Source: Actinacidiphila glaucinigra
GTDB lineage: Bacteria > Actinomycetota > Actinomycetes > Streptomycetales > Streptomycetaceae
DNA: 64,000 nucleotides
Direction of reading: 5' to 3'
Assembly (NCBI RefSeq): GCF_900188405.1
Contig: NZ_FZOF01000022.1
Coordinates: forward strand, 62,001-126,000
Shown piece after piece: positions 34,811 through 43,283 of the stretch (the stretch's first letter is position 1; each line of letters opens with the position of its first letter). The notes below the pieces were generated by a model that made no database searches, was not told the origin of the DNA, and was given only the letters and a program-made list of their open reading frames with translations. A program made the translations under genes and the position numbers.

Positions 34811-35233
34811 ATGACGCACCCCATGCATCGTGACCGCTCCCTCCACGAGCTCGAACGCGAACAATGGCCGGCTCCGTCGGCCGACGACACCCGCCTCATC
34901 GCCACCGCACTCGCCTTGCGGCATCGGCCGATCGGCGAGCTGGCCGTCGAGGACATGCGCTTGCTGATCGGGCAGGACATCGGTCTGCCCTACCTTCTGC
35001 CACGTGCACTGGAGGTGCTCCGGGAGAATCCGATGGCGGAGGGGCACATGTACGAAGGGGATCTGCTGTCCGCGGTCCTCACCGCGAACCCGGCGGTCTT
35101 GGCCGGGTTCCCCGAACTCGGCCGGGAGCTTCGCGCGATCATCTCGGGGCTGACGGGTCTACCCCCTGACCTGCAACAAAAGGCCGATCGTTTCCTGGCT
35201 CCCCAGGACGCCGACGCAGGGCGTCACCCGTGA
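34811..35233 (+). CDS. contact-dependent growth inhibition immunity (CdiI)-like protein
   Basis: 140 aa. The conserved core LHELEREQWPAPSADDTRLIATALALRHRPIGELAVEDMRLLIGQ is that of CdiI-type immunity proteins often found alone in Streptomyces, and DIGLPYLLPRALEVLRENPMAEG continues the match. Immunity proteins bind and block a cognate toxin C-terminal domain. No CdiA-like, WXG100 or polymorphic toxin gene is seen within 5 kb, so this is an orphan. The long runs above are split where they exceed a motif; positions 10-80 carry the signature. Confidence 0.8.
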   Translation: MTHPMHRDRSLHELEREQWPAPSADDTRLIATALALRHRPIGELAVEDMRLLIGQDIGLPYLLPRALEVLRENPMAEGHMYEGDLLSAVLTANPAVLAGFPELGRELRAIISGLTGLPPDLQQKADRFLAPQDADAGRHP

Positions 35234-35251
35234 CCGTGCCCCGCCCCTTCG

Positions 35252-36010
35252 TCAGCGCAGTTCGAACGTGAGCAGCGGCTCGGCGAACACGGGCGCCGGC
35301 GCGTCGGGATCCGCGGCGACAGCCTCCTCCAGGCGGCGGAAGCCGGCTTCCACCTCCTCGGGGCCGAGCTGAGCGAAGAACGAGAGGGTGCGCAGGCGCA
35401 GCCGTTCCAGCATGTCGCCGCGGGTGCCCGGGGACGGCTCGGTGACCGTGCCGTAGTCCACGACCTTCCAGCCGGCCGAGGTGAACATCGCGATGACCTC
35501 GTGCAGCGGCTGGAAGATCGAGGCGTCCACCTCGTATCCCCGGGGGAAGTGCTCCAGCCACCACGGGCGGGGGTGGTGGTCGCTGAAATTCGCGCGCAGC
35601 AGCAGCCGCCCGCCGGGCCTGAGCACCCTGGCCAGCTCCCGGGCCGCCCGGGGCTTGTCCTGGACGTGGTGCCAGGAGAGGAACAGCAGCGCGTAGTCGG
35701 CGCTGTCGGAGGGCACCGGTATCTCCTCGGCGCCGCCCGCCAGATACCGCACCCCGGGGTGCCCGGACCGCGTCTGCGCGACCTCGCGCATCCTGACCGA
35801 CGGCTCGACGCCGATGACCGGCCCGAGCTCCCGTGCCAGCGCGGGGGTGAACCTGCCGGTCCCCGAGCCGACGTCCAGCCCCGCCAGCGGCCGCCGCTCG
35901 GGCAGCACCGCCGCGAAGGCGTCCAGCCACACGCGCAGTTGGCGCTCGGAGAGCGCCCGGCCGCGCGCGTAGTCCCGGTACTGCTCCTTGTCGTAGTCGA
36001 TCGTCCTCAT
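35252..36010 (-). CDS. class I SAM-dependent methyltransferase
   Basis: 252 aa. Motif I is LAGLDVGSGTGRFTPALA, followed by the acidic residue in VIGVEPSVRM, motif II at SADYALLFLSWHHVQD, and motif III at RVLRPGGRLLLRAN. The length and the LSWHHV segment resemble the UbiE/COQ5-like group acting on small molecules. The start at 36010 (ATG) gives the family-typical beginning IDYDKEQYRDYARGR. It is a single gene convergent with the CdiI-like gene. Confidence 0.9.
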   Translation of the reverse strand: MRTIDYDKEQYRDYARGRALSERQLRVWLDAFAAVLPERRPLAGLDVGSGTGRFTPALARELGPVIGVEPSVRMREVAQTRSGHPGVRYLAGGAEEIPVPSDSADYALLFLSWHHVQDKPRAARELARVLRPGGRLLLRANFSDHHPRPWWLEHFPRGYEVDASIFQPLHEVIAMFTSAGWKVVDYGTVTEPSPGTRGDMLERLRLRTLSFFAQLGPEEVEAGFRRLEEAVAADPDAPAPVFAEPLLTFELR

Positions 36011-36465
36011 GGCCTCTCCCGTGCCGGCCGGGCGACCGCAAGCGGCGTCCTGATGCGTCGATTCGACACATCGGGACGGTAGGTGCCGCTGCCTCGCCCC
36101 ACAAGAGGGCGTGCCCGGACGGGGCTTGTGGTGGCCGTCCCCCGGACTCCCGGAAAACCTGTTGCCCGACCACCCAGCCGTTGCACATCATCTGCGGCAT
36201 GGATCTGTGACCAGTGGCGCATGCGCGGAATGAAGACGGGTTCGAGTCACTCCCCGTCCCGCTCCGCCGTACCGCTCGAAGCCCGCACCGCGTGATCGGC
36301 GCGGGCTGCGGGCTTCCTTCACGCGACGTGCTCCGCCACGTCGTGCCGGCCGGTGTGCTCCGCTCCGCGGCGCCGGCCGTACGCCACTGATCCCGGAAGG
36401 CATCCCACGGCGCCGTACGGCGATGCGTGCTGCCTCCCGCGCAAGCCCTGGAGTTCGCCGAAACC
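36011..36465. other. intergenic region with an orphan hairpin
   Basis: The 455 bp between the methyltransferase and the DUF1062-like gene hold a strong hairpin at 36278-36316 but no evident gene. A short stretch near 36235-36255 (GACGGGTTCGAGTC) looks like a tRNA T-arm, but no complete cloverleaf can be drawn around it. Confidence 0.4.
36278..36316 (+). terminator. hairpin with no obvious upstream gene
   Basis: GAAGCCCGCA (36278-36287) pairs perfectly with TGCGGGCTTC (36307-36316) and the inside (CCGCG/CGCGG) can also pair. It resembles the hairpins that follow tRNA genes in Streptomyces. No plus-strand gene ends upstream of it. Confidence 0.5.
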
Positions 36466-37146
36466 ATGAACCAATCCCTTGGCAGCCGTGTGCCCGTCGA
36501 CTGCGGCGGATTCGACGTCGACCGGAAGGCACTGTGGGTGATCCGCGAACTGGGTCTGCCCGCCATCGTCAGAGCATGCGTCTCGTGCAGGTCCACGCGT
36601 CACCGTCCCACCGGGAAGATCCGCGTGAACGCCAGCGGCAAACTCCTCGACGTCTGGCTGCTGATCGGCTGCGCGCTGTGCGGCCGCACGTCGAAGATCC
36701 CCGTCCACGAGCGCATCCACGTGCAGGCGCTCGAGAGCGAACGGCTGCTGATGTTCGAGAACAACGACCCGGCCATGGTGCGGCAACTGACGGTGGACGG
36801 GGCGCCGGCGGGCAGGGCCTCGTACCGGCTCGACTGGAGCGGCACATGGGAGCTGGAGACCGACATGCCGTTCCACCGGCCCGACCCCGAACGGCCGGTG
36901 CCGCTCGAGGTCGTCGTCCGATTCGAACTCCCCGCGCCCGTGCGGGTCGAGAGGCTGCTGATGACCGGGTTCGGCCTGAGCCGGTCCGCCGTGCGGGGCA
37001 TGGCCGCGTCCGGGCGGCTGCGGCTGCCCATGGCCGTCGACGCGAAGGCACGCGAGGACTTCACCTTCCACGTCGTCACCACACCGCCGCCGTCACCTGC
37101 CGCGCCGGCGGTGACGAGCGCCTCCGCGCGGGCGCGGCGGGGATAG
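36466..37146 (+). CDS. DUF1062-family protein
   Basis: 226 aa from an ATG at 36466; a GTG at 36427 is an alternative. The family core is clear: LWVIRELGLPAIVRACVSC, then KIRVNASGKLLDVWLLIGC followed by CALCGR, giving a CxxC...CxxC zinc ribbon. It continues with PVHERIHVQALESERLLMFENND. DUF1062 proteins occur widely in Firmicutes and actinomycetes without known function. The C-terminus ends in an Ala/Pro-rich tail. trmO-like follows 9 bp downstream, so the two are probably co-transcribed. Confidence 0.82.
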   Translation: MNQSLGSRVPVDCGGFDVDRKALWVIRELGLPAIVRACVSCRSTRHRPTGKIRVNASGKLLDVWLLIGCALCGRTSKIPVHERIHVQALESERLLMFENNDPAMVRQLTVDGAPAGRASYRLDWSGTWELETDMPFHRPDPERPVPLEVVVRFELPAPVRVERLLMTGFGLSRSAVRGMAASGRLRLPMAVDAKAREDFTFHVVTTPPPSPAAPAVTSASARARRG

Positions 37147-37155
37147 CCTCCGGAC

Positions 37156-37623
37156 ATGGCGAGTTTCGAGATCACAGCGATAGGCACGGTCCGGAACGAC
37201 AGGACGGACGTCCAGAACACGGACAACTGGGGTGCCGTCCGCAGCACGATCACCATCGACGAGCGCTTCGGCGACGCCTGCCTCCAGGGACTGGAGGGCT
37301 TCTCCCACGTGGAGGTCATCTTCGTCTTCGACAGGTTCCCGGAACACGACGACCACCGCGAACCCCGCCCCTACCGGGGCCGTTCGGACCTTCCGCCCGT
37401 CGGAGTCTTCGCCGGCCGCGGCCCCCGCAGGCCGAACCGCATCGGGGTGACGTCCTGCGCCATCGAGTCCGTCCACGGCCGCGAACTGACGGTGGTGGGC
37501 CTCGACGCGGTCTCGGGCACCCCGGTCATCGACCTGAAGCCGACGATGCAGGAGTTCCGCCCGCTCGACGTCAGGCAGCCGGAATGGGTCAGCCGTCTGA
37601 TGTCGGAGTACTTCCAGCCGTAG
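37156..37623 (+). CDS. trmO: TrmO (TsaA/UPF0066) tRNA methyltransferase-like protein
   Basis: 155 aa, the family's short single-domain form. The beta-barrel SAM-binding domain shows FEITAIGTVRNDRTD, FSHVEVIFVFDRF, the signature RGPRRPNRIGVT and GTPVIDLKPTMQEF. TrmO methylates the N6 of t6A37 in tRNAs that read ACY codons. The extra C-terminal domain of E. coli TrmO is absent. It follows the DUF1062 gene closely and ends before a hairpin. Confidence 0.85.
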   Translation: MASFEITAIGTVRNDRTDVQNTDNWGAVRSTITIDERFGDACLQGLEGFSHVEVIFVFDRFPEHDDHREPRPYRGRSDLPPVGVFAGRGPRRPNRIGVTSCAIESVHGRELTVVGLDAVSGTPVIDLKPTMQEFRPLDVRQPEWVSRLMSEYFQP

Positions 37624-37675
37624 GACGCGACGGCATGGCGATCGCCGCTCGGACGAACCTGAAGGGAGAGCGCCC

Positions 37676-37704
37676 GCCACCGGCGATGCTTCGTCGCCGG
37701 TGGC
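37676..37704 (+). terminator. hairpin terminator after trmO-like gene
   Basis: The 11-bp arms 37676-37686 and 37694-37704 are perfectly complementary around a 7-nt loop (TGCTTCG). It lies 50 bp past the stop at 37623 and just before the SMI1/KNR4 gene. Confidence 0.7.
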
Positions 37705-37743
37705 CTGGACTACCGTCGGCGCTCGCCGTGGGAAGGAGCAGTC

Positions 37744-38466
37744 ATGCACACGCACACGGGCTGGTCGGGAGTCCGGGAACGTGTGATCGCGGTGAAGGAG
37801 GCCGAGCGTCGAGCACGCGGCTGGGGGACCTCCCCGTACCCGGTCTTCGAGCCTGTCCTGACGGCCGCCGAGATCGCCGACGTCGAGGCCCAGTACGGTG
37901 TCGAGCTCCCCGAGGAGTACCGCACGTTCCTGGCGGAGGTCGGTTCCGGCGGTCCCGGACCCGAGATCGAGCTGACGACGCTGCGCCGGGTCGACGGGCG
38001 GTGGGGGTGGTTCTGGGACGGGGACGGCCCCATCCCGCTCGACCCGAGCGGGCCGTTCGTCGAGACCGACGAGTGGCCCGGGCGGCAGATGGAGACTCTC
38101 CGCGCTGCCGGGTACGAGCCCACCACCCGTGACGAGGACGACGACTACCTGGAGGACTTCCGCCGGGTCTTCGGCGAATCCGGGCACGAGGTCTGGCGGG
38201 CGGAACGCGTGCGGGGCGCGATCCTCATCAGTGACAACGGTTGCGGGATGACCGGCTGGCTGATCGTCGTCGGCCCGCACCGCGGGGAGCTCCGGGATCG
38301 GGAGTGCGCGGGCAACCCGCCCTTCGAGCCGTACGTCGATGCGTCGGGCAACCGCCACACCTTCCGCACCTGGTACCTCGCATGGCTCGAGCGGTGCGAG
38401 AGGGAAGCCCGGGGAGAGGGGACCGCCGGTGCCGGTTCCCCCTCGGCTCCGCCTTGGAGCACGTAG
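37744..38466 (+). CDS. SMI1/KNR4-family protein
   Basis: 240 aa; GGAAGGAG precedes the ATG. The SMI1/KNR4 (SUKH) signature is LTAAEIADVEAQYGVELPEEYRTFL, followed by GSGGPGPEIEL, and the late strand ILISDNGCGMTGWLIVVG with FRTWYLAWLERCER. In bacteria SUKH proteins are usually immunity proteins for polymorphic toxins. No toxin is visible here, so it is an orphan or a housekeeping relative. Confidence 0.88.
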   Translation: MHTHTGWSGVRERVIAVKEAERRARGWGTSPYPVFEPVLTAAEIADVEAQYGVELPEEYRTFLAEVGSGGPGPEIELTTLRRVDGRWGWFWDGDGPIPLDPSGPFVETDEWPGRQMETLRAAGYEPTTRDEDDDYLEDFRRVFGESGHEVWRAERVRGAILISDNGCGMTGWLIVVGPHRGELRDRECAGNPPFEPYVDASGNRHTFRTWYLAWLERCEREARGEGTAGAGSPSAPPWST

Positions 38467-38576
38467 CTCGCGCGGAGAGCCCGGCGGTTCGCCTCGAACC
38501 CGCGACACGATCATGCGCGGGGTCCTCCGGCATTCTGGTGGGCGGTGCCCGAGCCCAGCCTGACATCATCGTGCAG

Positions 38577-39059
38577 ATGGACCGATCGAAGCGTCATGGG
38601 AGAGAGACCTGGGTCTTCGGACTGGAGGAAATCCCCGCTGTCGACAGAGGCGAAGACGGTGCCGTGCATCCGGCCGCCCCCACCTTCGCCAGGACCGTCA
38701 TCAGGGGCCCCGACGGCACGCCCCAGGCACTGCACTCGGCGGCGGAGGAGATCGTCGCCCAGTGCGCGCCGGGCTGGGCGGTGTCCGCCGTCCTTCTGCA
38801 ATGGCTCAGGGTCGAAGCCGGCGACGAGGCGCGACTGGGCGTGGAAAGCTGCTTCCTGGAACGCCTCTCCGAGGACGGTGTCCGCCTCCACGCCAACTAC
38901 CGCCAGTGGCAGGACCTGGTCGTCCCCGTCCCGGACGTTCGGCACATGCTGATCGACATGATGGACTTCCTCATGACGGAGGCCCACCGCCCGTTGCCCG
39001 CCTGGCGCGTCAGGCGACTCGGGGAGCGGGACCGGGAGCAGAGGCGCGACCACGAATAG
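38577..39059 (+). CDS. hypothetical protein, immunity-like context
   Basis: 160 aa from an ATG at 38577; a GTG at 38571 is possible. It appears soluble, mixed alpha/beta, with FGLEEIPAVDRGEDGAV, AVSAVLLQWLRVEAGDEARLG, and the acidic YRQWQDLVVPVPDVRHMLIDMMDFL. The Trp/Asp-rich character and the position 110 bp after the SMI1/KNR4 gene suggest another immunity-type protein. No family is recognised. Confidence 0.55.
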   Translation: MDRSKRHGRETWVFGLEEIPAVDRGEDGAVHPAAPTFARTVIRGPDGTPQALHSAAEEIVAQCAPGWAVSAVLLQWLRVEAGDEARLGVESCFLERLSEDGVRLHANYRQWQDLVVPVPDVRHMLIDMMDFLMTEAHRPLPAWRVRRLGERDREQRRDHE

Positions 39060-39178
39060 GCCGGGAGCCCCGGCGCCCGTACGCCAGGACGCACACCACC
39101 GGAGACCGGGCGGGACACCGGCCGGAACCGATGGGGCGAGATGCTGATGGGCGCGGCCGCGGCGTCGAGCCTGTCGTC

Positions 39179-39738
39179 TCAATCCACCAGGCCGGGAAGG
39201 CACCCGCACCCGGGGTCGAGGGAGCGCCACGCGTACGGCGGCCTGCTGACCGCCTGCGCGAGCAGCCACGTCGTGGCCTCCGCCAAGCCGCGCGCCGAGT
39301 CGGCGGGAGTGTCGTAGGAGCGCTCGCTCACGGCGAGGGTGTGCCCGCCGCAGTCCTTTTCGCGGTCGCACGGCACCCTGACCTCCGCCTCGACGTCCCA
39401 TGGCGGGCCCCAGCGCAGATCCCAGAGGCAGCGCCGCGGGAAGTACAGCCGTGCGTGGAAGGACACCTCGGGCAGCTCGGCGCAGCCGAAGACCCCGCGA
39501 GCACATGGCCCTCAAGCCTGAGGTACTCCAGGCCGCTTCCGGTGCGGCCGGCCCGGACGCCGAGGTGCCCGGCCAGCCGGGAGACCCGCGCATCGGCGTC
39601 GGCCAGCGCCTCCGCCACCGCATCGGTGGTCTCCAACTCCGGGAACACCCAGTGCACATCGCCTCGGCCGAGCGGGATGGCCTCCTCCACAGGGGCAAGT
39701 GTGACCCCACACCCGAGCGAGTCCAAGCCCACGCGCAC
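39179..39738 (-). pseudogene. frameshifted hypothetical gene
   Basis: Two minus-strand frames join into one sensible protein of about 186 aa. The upstream frame (GTG at 39738) reads MRVGLDSLGCGVTLAPVEEA through EYLRLEGHVLAG; the downstream frame continues VFGCAELPEVSFHARLYFPR to LDPGCGCLPGLVD. Adding one base in the C4 run at 39493-39496 (G4 on the coding strand) restores a single frame. This could be a real disabling mutation or an assembly error in a homopolymer. No family is recognised. It lies beside the tRNA-Trp gene. Confidence 0.55.
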
Positions 39739-39877
39739 AGGCCGCCGTCGGACGTGCTTCGCGGTCGGCCCGCGACCGGGGGACGGGTCCCAGGCGGACC
39801 GGAAGCCGCACTCGGAACCATCGCGCGGAAAACACGTGGCCGCTCCACCACCCCACGTGCCAAGGTGAAGCCACCGA

Positions 39878-39952
39878 AGGGGTGTAGCTCAGTCCGGCCA
39901 GAGCAGCGGACTCCAAACCCGCATGCCGCAGGTTCAAATCCTGTCGCCCCTG
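39878..39952 (+). tRNA. tRNA-Trp (anticodon CCA)
   Basis: A full cloverleaf can be drawn. The acceptor AGGGGTG pairs with CGCCCCT (one T-G wobble), the D stem is GCTC/GAGC with GG in the loop, the anticodon loop is CTCCAAA, and the T stem GCAGG/CCTGT surrounds TTCAAAT. The anticodon stem has four good pairs, but its loop-closing pair is an A31-C39 mismatch. CA follows the discriminator G. A strong hairpin terminator lies 30 bp downstream. Confidence 0.88.
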
Positions 39953-39981
39953 CAAACGATGGAAGCGGCCCCGGCCGCACG

Positions 39982-40012
39982 CGAGCCCCGTCCGCACCGC
40001 GGACGGGGCTCG
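39982..40012 (+). terminator. hairpin terminator after tRNA-Trp
   Basis: The 14-bp arms 39982-39995 and 39999-40012 are perfectly complementary with a 3-nt loop (ACC). It ends transcription of the tRNA and may also serve the convergent gene ending at 40031. Confidence 0.75.
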
Positions 40013-40030
40013 TCCCGTGGGGGAGCGCGA

Positions 40031-40984
40031 TCAGGTGCGGGTGGCCGTCACGCACCCGGTCGGGATGTCGTCGATGGCCTTGCCCTTCGCGTAGGGGTCC
40101 AGTGACGTCCCCTTCGGCGCCTTGGCGGCCGCCGCGTGGTAGAGCGGGTGGACGTAACCGTCCTCCGGCGCCCCGCAGTCGGCGTTGACGACGAGCCGCT
40201 CGCTCCCGCGCAGGGCCAGCCGGCCGTGGCTCGGGGTGAGGGTCACCTCGCGTCGGACGATGACGCGGGCGGCTTCCGGCGCCCCCGGGACGATCTCCCA
40301 GCCGCCGTGGTTCTTCGTGACCGCGTACACGAAGGTGTAGTCGGCGTGCACCAGGAGCTCCCCGGACGGGGCGACCTCGTAGGTCATCGTCCCCCGCGAC
40401 TTCACCGCGCCCTTGACGACCGCCTCCTCGTCCGGGTCGAAGCGGGTGAAGACGTCCAGCGGGCTGTGCTTCTCGTCGGGGTGCTGCAGCGCGGCCTCAA
40501 GTGCCGCGGTTCCGGGATCGCGCGGGTCGAGGAGGTCCATCGCGGCCGACGGCCGGCCTCCCGCGAGCGGTTCGGGCGTCACGTTGGACTCGAGCAGGAA
40601 CTCCCTGCTGTGGCGCAGCGCGGCGGCCACCTCGGTCACGCTGTGGTCGCCGGCGGCCTCGGCCTTCGGGGCCACGACGCCGGCCGCACCGTCCTCCCAC
40701 GCTGCGGCGGGCGAACCACGGAAGGGGAGGCGGACCGTCGCGGGCCACTCGTCGGGCCACATGTCCTCCTGGAGCGCCTGGGGCGCGTACGGCTCGTTCG
40801 CCGGACGGTCCCCGGTCACGGACGCGAGCCACACCCCGAAGCCGGTCAGGACAAGCGCCCCGGCGCACCCGATGAGCACGGCCTTCCGGCGTCTGCGCGC
40901 CTTGTCGAGGCGCAGCGCCTCCTCTCGTCCCGGGTCCTGCCGCTCCGCGCGCAGGCGGGTGACGAAGTCCGCAGGTTCCGACAT
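40031..40984 (-). CDS. membrane-anchored hypothetical protein
   Basis: 317 aa from an ATG at 40984 with GGGAGGG 8 nt upstream. A short basic cytosolic segment (LRLDKARRRRKAVLIG) precedes one membrane helix (AVLIGCAGALVLTGFGVWLASV). An external domain of about 250 residues contains WPDEWPATVRLPFRGSPAAA, EVAAALRHSREFLLESNVTP and LLVHADYTFVYAVTKNHGGWEIV. It looks like an extracytoplasmic binding or sensing protein. Streptomyces carry several such single-helix proteins of unknown role; I recognise no family. Confidence 0.72.
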   Translation of the reverse strand: MSEPADFVTRLRAERQDPGREEALRLDKARRRRKAVLIGCAGALVLTGFGVWLASVTGDRPANEPYAPQALQEDMWPDEWPATVRLPFRGSPAAAWEDGAAGVVAPKAEAAGDHSVTEVAAALRHSREFLLESNVTPEPLAGGRPSAAMDLLDPRDPGTAALEAALQHPDEKHSPLDVFTRFDPDEEAVVKGAVKSRGTMTYEVAPSGELLVHADYTFVYAVTKNHGGWEIVPGAPEAARVIVRREVTLTPSHGRLALRGSERLVVNADCGAPEDGYVHPLYHAAAAKAPKGTSLDPYAKGKAIDDIPTGCVTATRT

Positions 40985-41384
40985 CCTCTGTTCCCTCCCC
41001 ATTTCACCTTCCAGGCCGGTACCGCACAGCCGCACATGCGCCGCGGCACACCTCACAGCGGCCGCCGCTTGCCGGCCGGCCGGAAACGTCACAGGTGAGG
41101 GGTACGCGCGGGCGCCCGTGGCGCCGGCCTCCCGCCCCCGAGGGGCGGTGACGACGGGCGAAGTTACCGGCAGTCCCGCCGGACGCCAACGGGCTTTCCG
41201 GCGGGCGCGCCCGGATGCTGGTCGTTTGGCCGCGTTTCCTCGGGTCCGTGATCACCGAATCGTTACGGCGGTCGGGCCGCAACGCCCACCACCGCGGCCG
41301 TTGACCTGCTGGAACACGGGGCAGGGCCGGACCCTCGGGCGTTCCGCCTGCGCCGGCCGGTGGTGATGCGGTTGAGTGTGTGCC
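40985..41384. other. 400-bp intergenic region, no gene seen
   Basis: The region holds no convincing gene. It includes the likely promoter of the minus-strand gene at 40984 and the leader of the frameshifted gene at 41385. I see no repeat, hairpin or operator of note apart from short GC palindromes common in this DNA. Confidence 0.4.
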
Positions 41385-41863
41385 GTGGACGCGCAGGTGT
41401 GGACGTCACTTCTCGGTGTCGCGCTCGGTGGCGGCTTCTCCTTCCTGGCCCAGATCACCGCGGGCCGGCAGGCCGGCCGGAGCGGGATCAGGCGCCGGAG
41501 GCCGATGTGGCCGCGGCCCGCAGGACGGAACGGCCGGCGCTGCTCGGGGAGTTCACCGGCCTGGCGCAGCAGGGGGTGCGCCTCGCCGAGCAGCGGGAGG
41601 GCACCGGAGGCGACTGGGAGACCGCCGCGACGGCGGAGTGGCGGGCCGCGGCCCTGGGGCTGATCGACCGGACGTGGGTGTGTGAGCGGATGATCGCGGT
41701 CGTCTTCCCGGCGGACCTCTACCGGCGCGCCCGGGCGTACGGGACGGCGGTCGACCGGGTGCTGTGGCGCGAGTACGCCCACGTCGAGGTGTCGTCGCAC
41801 GACCGCGTGCGCGGGCCGCGGCCGGCGTTCCTGGAGGCGGCCCGCGGGCAATCGGGCCGATGA
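41385..41863 (+). pseudogene. frameshifted small membrane-associated gene
   Basis: The gene begins at a GTG (41385) in one frame, VDAQVWTSLLGVALGGGFSFLAQITAGRQA, and continues in another as ADVAAARRTERPALLGEF through RTWVCERMIAVVFPADLYRRARAY to FLEAARGQSGR. One base lost or gained near 41470-41490 would restore an about 160-aa protein with an N-terminal membrane helix. Similar intact proteins exist in many Streptomyces as hypotheticals. This is the second frameshifted gene near the tRNA. Confidence 0.55.
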
Positions 41864-41891
41864 ACCGCGCGGTGTGCCGCCGCCCCCGGGC

Positions 41892-42179
41892 TCAGAGCCG
41901 GACCGTGAGCTCCACGGTCACGTCGTCCCCGGCCGTGATGCCCTGGGGTCGTCGCACGGCGCCCTTCAGCGGCAGCAGATAACAGCCGTCCTTGGGGAAG
42001 AGCGACGTGGTGAAGGCGGTGTCGCCGATGCGGGCCTCGACGGGGATGACGCCCCAGCCGTAGGTGACCGCCGCGGCCACCTCGCGGATGTGGGCGGACT
42101 CCTCGTCCGGCACGGTCGCGAAGTAGTACGGCGAGGGTCCGCGCCACTCGATCACGCGGCCGGCGAAGACGAGCTCCAT
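41892..42179 (-). CDS. DUF1905-family protein
   Basis: 95 aa from an ATG at 42179. The DUF1905 fold is recognisable by LVFAGRVIEWRGPSPYYFATVP, VTYGWGVIPVEARIGDTAF and GCYLLPLKGAVRR followed by GDDVTVELTV. Members are small beta proteins; some are fused to YdeI-type domains. Function unknown. It is divergent from the Methyltransf_19 gene. Confidence 0.88.
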   Translation of the reverse strand: MELVFAGRVIEWRGPSPYYFATVPDEESAHIREVAAAVTYGWGVIPVEARIGDTAFTTSLFPKDGCYLLPLKGAVRRPQGITAGDDVTVELTVRL

Positions 42180-42417
42180 GGGGTCCGTCCTGTTCCTGGA
42201 GGGGCGGCAAGACCGCCTCAGCGTACCGACGGCCCCCGGAGGGGTGGGGGATAGGTCCGTTTCCGTGGTGACTGATGGGGTTTCAGGAGTCAAACTGGTT
42301 GGCGATCAATTCACTTCCCATGGGTGAAACCGCAGGGCGACAACGTGACTTGAGCCTAGAATGGGGCTTCCGCGATCACCCCGCGTCCAGGGCGTGGGCA
42401 GGACTGTGAGGGACCGG

Positions 42418-43233
42418 ATGAGCCAGGAGCGAGAGCCGCTGCCAACCGCGATCGACACCGGGATTCCCAGCGTCGCCCGGATGTACGACTTCCTGCTCGG
42501 GGGCAAGGACAACTACGCCATCGACCGCGAGGCCTCCGAGGAGCTGCTCAAGGTCGTCCCGAGCACCAAGGAACTCGCCGTCAACAACCGCAGGTTCCTG
42601 CAGCGCGTCGTGGGCGTGCTCGCCCGCGAGTACGGCATACGCCAGTTCCTGGACCACGGGTCAGGCCTGCCGACGCAGGACAACGTCCACCAGGTCGCCC
42701 AGCGCGTCGACCCGGCCTCGCGCGTCGTCTACGTCGACAACGACCCGATCGTGCTGGCGCACGGCCGTGCGCTGCTGGAGGAGAACGAGAACACGGCCGT
42801 CATCCAGGCCGACTTCCGTGACACCGACGGCATCTTCGGCCACCCCGAGGTGGAGCGGCTGATCGACTTCAGCCGGCCGGTCGCCGCGCTGTTCGTCTCG
42901 GTGATGCACTGCATCCCCGACGAGGACGACCCGGCGGCTCTCGTCAGGCGCGTCGCGGAGCGGCTGGCCCCGGGCAGCTTCCTGGTCGTCTGCCAGCTGG
43001 TCAGCGAGGACAAGTCGGTGCGCGACTTCGTCACCGAGTTCATGGACGCCAGCACCCAGGGCAACTGGGGCCGGGTCCGCCAGGAGAGCGACGTCCACGG
43101 CTTCCTCGACGGACTGCAGATCCTGGAGCCTGGGCTGGTGGAGGTGTCCACCTGGCGTCCCGACACCGACCTGGCGCCCCGTCAGGCAACCCAGGAGTGG
43201 ATCGAGTTCGGCGGGGTCGGCCGCAAGGCCTGA
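42418..43233 (+). CDS. Methyltransf_19 (DUF574) SAM-dependent methyltransferase
   Basis: 271 aa from an ATG at 42418. The family signature is PSVARMYDFLLGGKDNYAIDRE, then VNNRRFLQRVVGVLAREYGI, the SAM motif QFLDHGSGLPTQDNVHQVAQ and VVYVDNDPIVLAHGRALL. Streptomyces carry many paralogues, commonly next to XRE/DUF397 genes as here. Their substrate is unknown; most are thought to be regulatory or developmental. Confidence 0.92.
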   Translation: MSQEREPLPTAIDTGIPSVARMYDFLLGGKDNYAIDREASEELLKVVPSTKELAVNNRRFLQRVVGVLAREYGIRQFLDHGSGLPTQDNVHQVAQRVDPASRVVYVDNDPIVLAHGRALLEENENTAVIQADFRDTDGIFGHPEVERLIDFSRPVAALFVSVMHCIPDEDDPAALVRRVAERLAPGSFLVVCQLVSEDKSVRDFVTEFMDASTQGNWGRVRQESDVHGFLDGLQILEPGLVEVSTWRPDTDLAPRQATQEWIEFGGVGRKA

Positions 43234-43283
43234 TCACCTCGGGGGTCCCGGGGCCGGTAGGCCGGCCCGGGGCCCGCGTCAGC

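Noticed and set aside
36180-36277. Possible tRNA before the hairpin
   Set aside because: A T-arm-like stretch is present but no acceptor, D or anticodon stems pair, so no cloverleaf can be drawn.
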